Assembly: GCA_947373775.1 (NCBI GenBank)
Contig: CANBZE010000129.1
Coordinates: forward strand, 1 to 6,006
DNA length: 6,006 nt
Direction: 5' to 3'
Source of the DNA: Alphaproteobacteria bacterium
GTDB lineage: Bacteria > Pseudomonadota > Alphaproteobacteria > Micropepsales > Micropepsaceae
Shown: positions 1 to 6,003 of the stretch, one piece after another
Layout: every line of letters begins with the position of its first letter
How positions within the stretch are numbered: the first letter of the stretch is position 1
The notes under the pieces: model-generated
What the model saw: only the letters and a program-made list of their open reading frames with translations
Told to the model about the DNA's origin: nothing
The model's database searches: none
Made by a program: the position numbers and the translations under genes

Positions 1-2495
1 ACCAGGCCCAATCGGCCAGTGGGGCCATCGGGGGAATAAAGCTTGTCGATGCAGATTTCGGTGCGGTGGGTGTTGCCGGTGGAGTCGGCCAGCAGGTTGC
101 GGAACACCCGGTCCACCAGCCAGGGCGGAATATTGGCGGCGGCGCGGGAGGGGATTTCGTTGAAGGCGATTTCCAGTTCGTACAGCGCGTCGTGGCGGGC
201 TTCATCGATCCGCGGCGCCTGGCTGGTGGGGCCGATGAACATGCCGGAGAACAGGTAGGACAGGCTGGGATGGTTCTGCCAATAGGCGACGATGCTTTTG
301 AGCATGTCGGGACGGCGCAGGAACGGACTGTCGGGCGGCGTCTGCGCGCCCACCACGATGTGATTGCCGCCGCCGGTGCCAGTGTGGCGGCCGTCAAGCT
401 GGAATTTCTCCGCCGTCAGGCGCGAGGCGGTGGCTTCCTCGTATACCGCCCGGGTGATGTCGATCTGCTCGCGCCAGTTTTTGGCGGGATGAATATTGAC
501 CTCGATCACGCCGGGATCGGGGGTGACCTTGATGACATTGACGCGCGGATCGAACGGCGGCGGATAGCCTTCGATATGCACCGCGACATCCAGCGCTTCC
601 GCTGCGTTCTCGATTGCCGTCAGCAAGGTGAAATAATCGTTCGCCGCCGGCAGCGGCGGCATGAACACGCAGAGCCGGCCATCGCGCGGTTCAATGGTCA
701 AGGCCGTGCGCACCGCCGCGTCGCTTGCCAGGGCGACCGATTGCGCGTTCACGGGCCGGAACGGCGCCTGCAAGGCATGGCCGTTGGTGTAGTTCTGGCC
801 GGTCTTTTCGGGCTCTTCCAGCGGCGGCAGCGGCGCGAACGGATCGGGCGGCGGCACAAAGCTGCGCGCCTGCGCCGGCACATGGGGAAGCGAATTCAGC
901 GGCAGGCGAAAGCCGATGGCGCTGTCGCCCGGCAGCAGGAACAGATGGCCGCTGCGGGTGGTCCAATGCTCGCTCAGCCAGCGTGTCAGGCCCTTTTCCA
1001 CCGGCAGGACAAAGCCCACCGCCTTGGTCAAACCGCGCTCGAACACCCGCGCCAGGCGCGCGCGCAGTTCCGGATCGTCCAGCTTGGCATCGGATGGGTC
1101 CACATTGGCGGCAAGCTGGCGCTCCTGCGCCAGGTGATGCCAGAAATCTTCATAGGCGGGGATGACATAGGACGCGTCCAGCCCCAGCGTCTTGCCGACG
1201 GCCGTGATCAGCGCGCTGGCATCGGCCAGGGTGGGCTGATGGTCCTTGTGCTCGGCGGCCACGCGCTCGGCGTTCTTCCACAGCGGCACGCCGTCGGTGC
1301 GCCAGTACAGCCCAAAGGCCCAGCGCGGCAGGGATTCGCCCGGATACCATTTGCCCTGGCCGTAATGCAGCAAGCCGCCCGGCGCAAAGCGGTCGCGCAG
1401 CCGGCGTATCAGCGTGTCGGCCAAGGCCCGTTTGGTCGGGCCGACAGCTTCGATATGCCATTCGGCGCCTGAACGGTCGTCGATGGAAACAAAAGTGGGC
1501 TCGCCGCCCATGGTCAGGCGCACATCATGGTTCTTGAGCACCAGGTCGACGGCATCGCCCAGCTTCTCGATCTCGGTCCATTGTTCGTCGGTATAGGGCT
1601 TGGTGACGCGGGGCGGTTCCTTGATGCGCGTCACGCTCATGTCGAAGTCGAACAGCACTTCGGCCGGCTCGACCGCGCCGGAGATCGGCGCGGCCTGGGT
1701 CGGATTGGCGGCGCAGGCCAGCGGGATATGTCCTTCGCCCGCGAACAGTCCGGAGGTGGCATCCAAACCAACCCAGCCGGCGCCCGGCAGATAGACTTCG
1801 CACCAGGCATGCAGGTCGGTGAAATCCTTGTCGGTGCCTGAAGGACCGTCCAACGCTTTCACGTCGGCCTTGAGCTGAATCAGATACCCGCTGGTGAAGC
1901 GCGCCGCCAAACCCAGATGGCGCAGCAGGTTGACCAGCAACCAGGCGCTGTCACGGCAGGAGCCGGAGCCTTTGCACAGCGTTTCTTCCGGCGTCTGGAT
2001 GCCGGGCTCCATGCGGATGGTGTAACTGATGTCCTGCGAAATCTGGGCGTTGAGATCGAAGACGAAATTGGTGGTCTGCTCGGACTTGCGCGGCACCGCG
2101 GCGAGATAGCGGTTGAAGGCGGGGCCGAAATCGGCGATCGCCAGATAGGGCTCCAGCTCGGCTTTCAGTTCGGACGTATAGTGGAAGGGAAATTTCTCCG
2201 CATCCGGCTCCAGGAAGAAGTCGAAGGGATTGATCACTTCCATGTCGACCGTCAGGTCTACGCTGACGGTGAAGTGATCGATCTTCTCCGGAAATACGAT
2301 GCGCGCCAGCCAGTTGGACTGCGGATCCTGCTGCCAGTTGATGTAGTGCTCCGCCGGCTCGATCTTCAGCGAATAGGCCACCAGCTTGGCGCGGGTGTGC
2401 GGCGCCGGACGCAGGCGTATAGTCTGTGCACCCAAGGTGATTTGCCGGTCGTACCGGTAACGGGTGACGTGGCGGAGGGCGGCCTGAATGCTCAT
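1..2495 (-). CDS. Transglutaminase-like / DUF2126 (permuted glutamine-synthetase-like ligase) fusion protein, 3' end outside window
   Basis: The minus strand is open without a stop from ATG 2495 to the left edge: 831 residues, with no frameshift. Residues 1-90 match the bacterial transglutaminase N-terminal domain (RLRPAPH at 28-34, INWQQDP at 52-58, NPFDFF at 89-94). Residues 150-250 are the transglutaminase/papain-like core, with likely triad Cys180 (GSCRD), His229 (LHAWCEVYLPG) and Asp245 (GLDAT). From about 300 onward it reads as DUF2126, with GGEPTF at 330-335, GKWYPGE at 381-387, EVNIHP at 665-670 and the glycine-rich GTGGGNH at 706-712. DUF2126 has been proposed to be a circularly permuted glutamine-synthetase-like amide ligase; the last motif recalls the nucleotide/metal loop of that fold. 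Relatives are about 1,100 residues, so roughly 270 should lie beyond the window. No signal peptide is seen, so it is probably cytoplasmic. ATG 2495 is the first start after an in-frame stop, but its ribosome site is weak. The substrate is unknown. Family assignment is firm; ligase activity is inferred. Confidence 0.93.
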   Translation of the reverse strand, partial: MSIQAALRHVTRYRYDRQITLGAQTIRLRPAPHTRAKLVAYSLKIEPAEHYINWQQDPQSNWLARIVFPEKIDHFTVSVDLTVDMEVINPFDFFLEPDAEKFPFHYTSELKAELEPYLAIADFGPAFNRYLAAVPRKSEQTTNFVFDLNAQISQDISYTIRMEPGIQTPEETLCKGSGSCRDSAWLLVNLLRHLGLAARFTSGYLIQLKADVKALDGPSGTDKDFTDLHAWCEVYLPGAGWVGLDATSGLFAGEGHIPLACAANPTQAAPISGAVEPAEVLFDFDMSVTRIKEPPRVTKPYTDEQWTEIEKLGDAVDLVLKNHDVRLTMGGEPTFVSIDDRSGAEWHIEAVGPTKRALADTLIRRLRDRFAPGGLLHYGQGKWYPGESLPRWAFGLYWRTDGVPLWKNAERVAAEHKDHQPTLADASALITAVGKTLGLDASYVIPAYEDFWHHLAQERQLAANVDPSDAKLDDPELRARLARVFERGLTKAVGFVLPVEKGLTRWLSEHWTTRSGHLFLLPGDSAIGFRLPLNSLPHVPAQARSFVPPPDPFAPLPPLEEPEKTGQNYTNGHALQAPFRPVNAQSVALASDAAVRTALTIEPRDGRLCVFMPPLPAANDYFTLLTAIENAAEALDVAVHIEGYPPPFDPRVNVIKVTPDPGVIEVNIHPAKNWREQIDITRAVYEEATASRLTAEKFQLDGRHTGTGGGNHIVVGAQTPPDSPFLRRPDMLKSIVAYWQNHPSLSYLFSGMFIGPTSQAPRIDEARHDALYELEIAFNEIPSRAAANIPPWLVDRVFRNLLADSTGNTHRTEICIDKLYSPDGPTGRLGL

Positions 2496-2520
2496 CGGAA
2501 TTCCCTGGAAAACTGACTAT

Positions 2521-2552
2521 GCCGCAACTGCGAACATGCGGCTACAAGCCGC
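2521..2552. repeat. Overlapping inverted repeats in the divergent control region
   Basis: Two six-base inverted repeats share an arm. GCCGCA (2521-2526) pairs with TGCGGC (2537-2542) across ten bases, and GCGGCT (2538-2543) pairs with AGCCGC (2547-2552) across three. The two pairings exclude each other. They lie just upstream of the DUF2126 gene and upstream of the promoter motif for the peptidase gene. They could be an operator or a leader-RNA structure, but in GC-rich DNA short repeats like these may be chance. Confidence 0.35.
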
Positions 2553-2574
2553 CGCGCCGCAGCCCAATATCCTC

Positions 2575-2599
2575 GGAACATCGTTAAAAAACGGGCGTT
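2575..2599 (+). promoter_or_regulatory. EcfG-type general stress response promoter of the zinc-peptidase gene
   Basis: GGAAC at 2575-2579 is separated by exactly 16 bases from CGTT at 2596-2599. This matches in full the -35/-10 consensus known for the alphaproteobacterial general stress sigma factor EcfG (SigT in Caulobacter), GGAAC-N16/17-CGTT. A start site would fall near 2606, giving a short leader of about 20 bases before ATG 2628. Orientation and distance both fit the peptidase gene. The motif is seen directly; its use by EcfG is inferred. No comparable motif was found pointing towards the DUF2126 gene. Confidence 0.65.
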
Positions 2600-2627
2600 T
2601 ACATGCGTCTATCCGGGAAAATGCCTT

Positions 2628-3737
2628 ATGAAGCTGTTCAGTTGCCAAGGTTGTGGCCAGCTCCTGTATTTCGAGAATGTACTTTGCGAGAATTGCGGCC
2701 GGGGTTTAGGCTATCTCACTGATATTTCAGAGATTTCTGCGCTGGACCCGGCCGAGGATGGGGGCTGGACCGTGCTGGCGGTGCCCAAAAAGGCTTACAA
2801 ATTCTGCCTGAACTACGACGCCGGCATGTGCAATTGGATGCTCCCGGCGGACGACCCGCATGGCTTTTGTGCCGCCTGCCGCCACAACCGCACCGTCCCC
2901 GACCTGACGGTGCCGGGCAATGACGTGCTCTGGCGCAAGATCGAGACCGCCAAGCACCGGCTGTTCTATTCCCTGCTGCGCCTTGGCCTGCCGCTGGAAA
3001 ACCGCGCCGACGATCCCGACCACGGCCTGGCCTTCGACTTCCTGTCCGATGCGGGAGAAAGCCATGCCCAGGGCGTGATGACAGGCCATGACAATGGCCT
3101 GATCACACTCGCGGTGCGCGAAGCCGATGATGTCGTGCGCGAGAAAGTGCGCAGCGAGATGGGTGAGCCCTATCGCACCTTGCTGGGCCATTTCCGGCAC
3201 GAGATCGGCCACTATTTCTGGGACCGGCTGGTGGCGACCAATGAGGGCATGCTGAATTCCTTCCGCGCCCTGTTCGATGATGACCGCCAGGATTACGACC
3301 GGGCGCTGCAGAAGCACTATGCCGAAGGACCGTCGGCGGACTGGCGGGAAAACTACATCAGCATGTACGCCACCATGCATCCCTGGGAGGATTTCGCCGA
3401 AACCTTCGCGCATTATCTCCACATCGTGGATACGCTGGAGACGGCGGGCGCCTTCGGGATGAAGATCAAGCCGCGCGCGGCCCGTGGCCATATCGAAGCT
3501 GCGATCCATTTCGATCCTTACAAGACGCGGCGCTGGGAGACGTTGATCGACGCCTGGCTGCCGATCGAGTTCGCCACCAACAGCATGAATCGCAGCATGG
3601 GGCTGACCGACCTTTATCCCTTTGTGCTGTCACCCAAAGCGATCGAGAAGCTGGCCTTCGTCCATGCCCTGACGCGCCGCCCCGAAGAGGTGGTGCGCAA
3701 GGCGGTCGATAATTTGATGGTCGCCTCGGGCCGCTAG
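2628..3737 (+). CDS. Zinc-ribbon putative metallopeptidase (COG4307 type; DUF2248 plus Peptidase_Mx)
   Basis: An intact 369-residue protein, probably cytoplasmic since no signal peptide or membrane helix is seen. The start is fixed by the family's typical opening, MKLFSCQGCG, which carries the zinc ribbon Cys6/Cys9/Cys20/Cys23. A second cysteine set (Cys60, Cys68, Cys81, Cys84) could bind another zinc. The catalytic segment has HEIGH at 191-195 (His191 and His195 as zinc ligands, Glu192 as general base). WEDFAETFAHYLH at 253-265 follows and probably supplies the third ligand. All expected residues are present, so the enzyme looks functional; its substrate is unknown. An ATG at 2621 is out of frame, and the ribosome site (GGGA at 2614-2617) is weak and rather distant. 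The gene is divergent from the DUF2126 gene across 132 bp and preceded by an EcfG-type promoter. Its stop overlaps the stop of the convergent kinase gene. Family assignment is firm; a role beside the ligase in peptide modification is inference from position. Confidence 0.93.
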   Translation: MKLFSCQGCGQLLYFENVLCENCGRGLGYLTDISEISALDPAEDGGWTVLAVPKKAYKFCLNYDAGMCNWMLPADDPHGFCAACRHNRTVPDLTVPGNDVLWRKIETAKHRLFYSLLRLGLPLENRADDPDHGLAFDFLSDAGESHAQGVMTGHDNGLITLAVREADDVVREKVRSEMGEPYRTLLGHFRHEIGHYFWDRLVATNEGMLNSFRALFDDDRQDYDRALQKHYAEGPSADWRENYISMYATMHPWEDFAETFAHYLHIVDTLETAGAFGMKIKPRAARGHIEAAIHFDPYKTRRWETLIDAWLPIEFATNSMNRSMGLTDLYPFVLSPKAIEKLAFVHALTRRPEEVVRKAVDNLMVASGR

Positions 3738-5176
3738 GCTGCTTCGCCTTGCGCCATGGCGCGCGGGCGCACTCGGACGGACGGCAGGTGCACGGTGACG
3801 CGGGTACCCTTGCCGACCTGGCTTTCCAGGTCGATGCGTCCGCCATGCGCTTCCACCAGGCCCTTGACGATCGCCAGGCCCAGGCCTGTTCCCTTGTCCA
3901 CCAGCGCCACATCGTGGCGGCCCTGGCCGAAACTGTCGAACACCGCGCCCTGGTCTTCAGCTGCGATGCCAACGCCGGTATCCATCACGCCCAGCAGCAT
4001 GCCGCCGTCCTCGGCCCGGTGGGCAAAGGCGGTGACGGTGCCATGCTCGGGCGTGAACTTCACGGCATTGGACAAAAGGTTGAGCAGGATCTGCTTGATG
4101 GCGCGCTCGTCGCCATAGACCAGCTCCAACCCCGGATCGATGCTGTTGACCAGCGTGGCATTGGCGTCCTTGGTGCGCCAGACCACGAATTGCAGCGCAT
4201 CCTCGGCGACGCGGTGCAGGTCCAGTTCGGATTCTTCCAGCTTCCAGTGGCCGGCTTCGATCTTGGCCAGGTCCAGTATGTCGTTGATCAGCGCCAGCAG
4301 GTGTTTGCCCGAGGTATTGACCAGCTGGGCATATTCGACATTGCGATCCGGATCCTTTTCGAAGATGCGGCTGGCGATCATTTCCGAAAAGCCCAGGATG
4401 GCGTTCAGCGGTGTACGCAATTCGTGACTCATGTTGGCCAGGAATTGCGACTTGGCCAAGCTGGCAGCTTCGGCCTGCTCGCGGCCACGGTCCGATTCCA
4501 GCTTGGCCATGACCAGTTCGGCGAGCAGCGAATCGCGTTCCTGGCCCACCAACACCGCCTTGCGGGCCCTTGTGTAATTGCGATGGGCGATGAAGCCCGT
4601 AAATCCGACGTAAAGCGGCGCCAGCAGCAGCATCACCAGCGAGCGGGTGAAGGTTTCCGGATTGGCCAGCCCCTGCAGCGGAACCGCTGTCATCACGAAC
4701 AGATACAGCAGCAGTGCTGTGCGCGAGATCGAACGGCAGGCGCCGGTGGTCGCGGCATGCGCCGCCAGGCTGGCCGCCAGGATGAGTTCGACAACCAGGT
4801 GATTGGAGTTGGAACCGCGCGCCCAGAACCACACGCCCAGCGACGACCAGTTGGCGACGAAAAACAGGTTGGCGACGGTGATCCGGCGCGACCATGTTTT
4901 GACCTCGCGGCTGGTCATCACGCCGCCGGGGAACTTCGCCAGCGCCACCACTTGCGGAATAAAGCCCAACAGCATCTGGCAGTACCAGGCCGCCAGATAG
5001 CGAATGTCCATCCATTGTGGGAACATGGCGGCGATCGCGACGCCGAAGACCGGTACGACCACGCGGTTGGCTTTGAGGTTTTCCACCACCCCGCGCAGCA
5101 ATGCGAGCCGGACGCGGTTCTCCCGCTCCTCCGTCGCATTGATGTCGGTTACCCAGGTTGGGCCGTCAGCTGCCAT
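3734..5176 (-). CDS. Membrane-bound sensor histidine kinase, DivJ/PleC-like catalytic core
   Basis: A 480-residue kinase that should autophosphorylate on His251 and pass the phosphate to a response regulator not encoded here. Six hydrophobic segments lie at roughly 38-52, 60-80, 98-119, 126-146, 153-170 and 177-198, forming an integral membrane sensor with almost no periplasmic part. A charged, probably coiled-coil linker (about 200-245) leads to HisKA (FLANMSHELRTPLNAI, 245-260). The ATPase domain has an N-box (NLLSNAVKF, 366-374), G1 (DTGVG, 399-403), an F-box (FDSFGQG, 413-419) and G2 (GTGLGLA, 429-435). No PAS, receiver or HPt domain is seen. The core, including HLLALINDILDLAKIEAG, resembles the alphaproteobacterial DivJ/PleC group, but that does not make it either gene. 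ATG 5176 is chosen for the GGGGA ribosome site at 5181-5185. A GTG at 5206 would add ten residues but lacks a convincing site. The signal sensed is unknown. Confidence 0.93.
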   Translation of the reverse strand: MAADGPTWVTDINATEERENRVRLALLRGVVENLKANRVVVPVFGVAIAAMFPQWMDIRYLAAWYCQMLLGFIPQVVALAKFPGGVMTSREVKTWSRRITVANLFFVANWSSLGVWFWARGSNSNHLVVELILAASLAAHAATTGACRSISRTALLLYLFVMTAVPLQGLANPETFTRSLVMLLLAPLYVGFTGFIAHRNYTRARKAVLVGQERDSLLAELVMAKLESDRGREQAEAASLAKSQFLANMSHELRTPLNAILGFSEMIASRIFEKDPDRNVEYAQLVNTSGKHLLALINDILDLAKIEAGHWKLEESELDLHRVAEDALQFVVWRTKDANATLVNSIDPGLELVYGDERAIKQILLNLLSNAVKFTPEHGTVTAFAHRAEDGGMLLGVMDTGVGIAAEDQGAVFDSFGQGRHDVALVDKGTGLGLAIVKGLVEAHGGRIDLESQVGKGTRVTVHLPSVRVRPRAMAQGEAA

Positions 5177-5180
5177 GAAA

Positions 5181-5185
5181 TCCCC
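5181..5185 (-). promoter_or_regulatory. Ribosome binding site deciding the kinase start
   Basis: GGGGA on the minus strand sits four bases before ATG 5176. It favours that codon over the in-frame GTG at 5206, which is preceded only by an A-rich stretch without a clear purine box. An in-frame TAA at about 5216-5218 rules out starts further upstream. Confidence 0.55.
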
Positions 5186-5242
5186 GTTGCGTGTGCGATT
5201 TTGCACCGGGAATTCTTAAGGCCGTGTTGGCGTATACAGGCG

Positions 5243-5268
5243 GGAACCGGCGGAATTAACCAACAGTT
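5243..5268 (+). promoter_or_regulatory. Weak EcfG-like promoter candidate, distal
   Basis: GGAAC (5243-5247) is followed after 17 bases by AGTT (5265-5268). That is one mismatch from the EcfG consensus GGAAC-N16/17-CGTT. It reads towards the secreted-protein gene but lies about 100 bp before its start. One mismatch in about 190 bp is not rare by chance, so this is only a candidate. Confidence 0.2.
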
Positions 5269-5284
5269 CATTCGCCCCTCGCAT

Positions 5285-5310
5285 GGAACCCTGTCCCATA
5301 TTAGAACGTC
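5285..5310 (+). promoter_or_regulatory. EcfG-like promoter candidate for the secreted-protein gene
   Basis: GGAAC (5285-5289), 17 bases, then CGTC (5307-5310). This differs from the EcfG consensus only in the last base of the -10 element. A start near 5318 would give a leader of about 50 bases before ATG 5370, and the orientation fits. The -10 element overlaps the second copy of the local direct repeat. The single mismatch makes this clearly weaker than the exact motif at 2575-2599. Confidence 0.35.
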
Positions 5311-5316
5311 CCATAT
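5293..5316. repeat. GTCCCATAT direct repeat, 15-bp period
   Basis: GTCCCATAT occurs at 5293-5301 and again at 5308-5316. The start-to-start distance is 15 bp, and the bases after each copy are partly alike (TAGAAC and CAAGAC). It lies between two divergent genes and overlaps a candidate promoter, as expected for a paired regulator-binding site. The period is about 1.5 helical turns, so two bound subunits would sit on opposite faces. No regulator family is recognised from the sequence. Confidence 0.4.
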
Positions 5317-5359
5317 CAAGACACGCGATCGCATGCCCCGCGACACGCCTCGAACGAAT

Positions 5360-5365
5360 GGAGAG
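5360..5365 (+). promoter_or_regulatory. Ribosome binding site of the secreted-protein gene
   Basis: GGAGAG ends four bases before ATG 5370 (its GGAG core ends six bases before). It selects this ATG over the in-frame ATGs at 5283 and 5358. The chosen start also places a signal peptide exactly at the N-terminus. Confidence 0.7.
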
Positions 5366-5369
5366 TGTG

Positions 5370-5963
5370 ATGAGGGTATCTGCTTTGACGGCCGGCATTT
5401 TGCTGACCACCGCAATCGTTTCCATTTTCAGCATTCAGCCGGCGATGGCGCACAAGGCCAGGGTTACTTGCCTGTGCGACTGCCCGGATGACCACAAGGT
5501 TAAGACCCAGGCCGCGGTTCGCTCCGTGGCCCCGCCGCCCCGCCGGGTGGCGCGCCGCGCGGTGCGTCGTTATGCCGGCGGTGGTACCTACAACTACGGC
5601 ATGGCAGCGCCGGTGATGCAGCGCGCATGGCGCGAAGAATGGCGCCAGGCCCCCAACGACGCCTTCATTCCCGGTCCCGCGCCGATGCCGATGGCCTATG
5701 GTCCCCCGCCCCCTCCGCCCATGATCGAAGGCATGCGGATCGATGACCGCGGCTGGACCGGCGGCGTCGGTGGCGGCGAAGGCGGCGGCGGTGGTGGTGG
5801 CGGTGGTGATTTCGGCCAGGTGCATTTCGGCAACGGTGGCAGCGTTGAGAACGGCCCAACCTACAACAGCTATAACCAAAGCTTCCAGTTCAATCCCAGC
5901 CAGGCTGGCCCGTTCCAGAACCGGCTGATGGGCGGATTGGCGCCGCCGCCCGCGAAGAAGTAG
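5370..5963 (+). CDS. Secreted Pro/Gly-rich protein of unknown function with a C-x-C-x-C motif
   Basis: A 197-residue protein that I do not recognise. Residues 1-27 form a typical Sec signal peptide: a short Arg-bearing start, a hydrophobic core (about 8-22) and a probable signal peptidase I site after AMA (25-27). The cysteine before the mature part needed for a lipoprotein is absent. The predicted 170-residue mature part begins with CLCDC (Cys34, Cys36, Cys38), its only cysteines, followed by a basic region with RRVARRAVRR (58-67). Six prolines follow at 112-117 and a glycine tract at 131-146. The tail is Asn/Gln/Ser-rich (about 155-185) and ends in PPPAKK. Such low-complexity composition suggests a largely disordered envelope or extracellular protein. 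The cysteine cluster could bind a metal or form disulfides, which is a guess. The codon pattern is GC-rich like its neighbours. The gene is divergent from the kinase gene across 193 bp. The reading frame and export are well supported; the function is unknown. Confidence 0.82.
   Translation: MRVSALTAGILLTTAIVSIFSIQPAMAHKARVTCLCDCPDDHKVKTQAAVRSVAPPPRRVARRAVRRYAGGGTYNYGMAAPVMQRAWREEWRQAPNDAFIPGPAPMPMAYGPPPPPPMIEGMRIDDRGWTGGVGGGEGGGGGGGGGDFGQVHFGNGGSVENGPTYNSYNQSFQFNPSQAGPFQNRLMGGLAPPPAKK
5760..5807 (+). repeat. In-frame GGN (glycine) codon tract
   Basis: Sixteen codons of the secreted-protein gene, nearly all GGC or GGT, encode residues 131-146. Only one Val (GTC) and one Glu (GAA) interrupt the glycines. 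Near-identical triplets of this kind can slip in replication, so the linker length may vary between strains without breaking the frame. Confidence 0.7.
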
Positions 5964-5971
5964 CCCCCTCC

Positions 5972-6003
5972 GGCCTTCGCTGGCCCGAGGGCCAGCTACG
6001 GCC
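5972..6003. terminator. GC-rich hairpin after the secreted-protein gene
   Basis: GCTGGCC (5979-5985) and GGCCAGC (5990-5996) form a perfect seven-pair stem around CGAG. An outer GGCC (5972-5975) can pair with GGCC (6000-6003) across three-base internal bulges. It begins nine bases after the stop codon, a usual place for a terminator. No T-run is visible before the window ends at 6006, so it may instead be an mRNA 3'-end stabiliser or a copy of a dispersed palindromic repeat. Confidence 0.5.

Noticed and set aside
66..1472. Plus-strand open frame of 468 codons
   Set aside because: It lies wholly antisense to the DUF2126 gene, is rich in Arg, Gln, His and Gly, and has no recognisable domain. 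It is a shadow of GC-rich codon use.
1917..2516. Plus-strand open frame of 199 codons
   Set aside because: It is antisense to the transglutaminase domain, which carries the catalytic motifs on the minus strand.
2596..2630. CtrA-type TTAA-N7-TTAA site or sigma-70 promoter in the divergent region
   Set aside because: TTAA at 2584-2587 has no partner at the right distance, and no pair of -35/-10 boxes close to the sigma-70 consensus could be found.
2727..3509. Minus-strand open frame of 260 codons
   Set aside because: It is antisense to the zinc peptidase, whose catalytic and zinc-binding motifs prove the sense frame.
5177..5206. GTG start for the histidine kinase at 5206
   Set aside because: It lacks a clear ribosome site, while ATG 5176 has GGGGA four bases upstream. 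It remains possible, and the difference is only ten residues.
5325..5332. GCGATCGC palindrome
   Set aside because: It is a single eight-base palindrome, common in GC-rich DNA, with no second copy nearby to suggest a function.
5283..5369. Upstream in-frame ATG (5283) for the secreted protein
   Set aside because: It would bury the signal peptide behind 29 residues and overlap the candidate promoter and direct repeat. ATG 5370 has a good GGAG site.
3749..5491. Plus-strand open frame of 580 codons
   Set aside because: It is antisense to the histidine kinase and then runs across the promoter region into another frame of the secreted-protein gene. The composition is a His/Gln/Arg-rich shadow without motifs.
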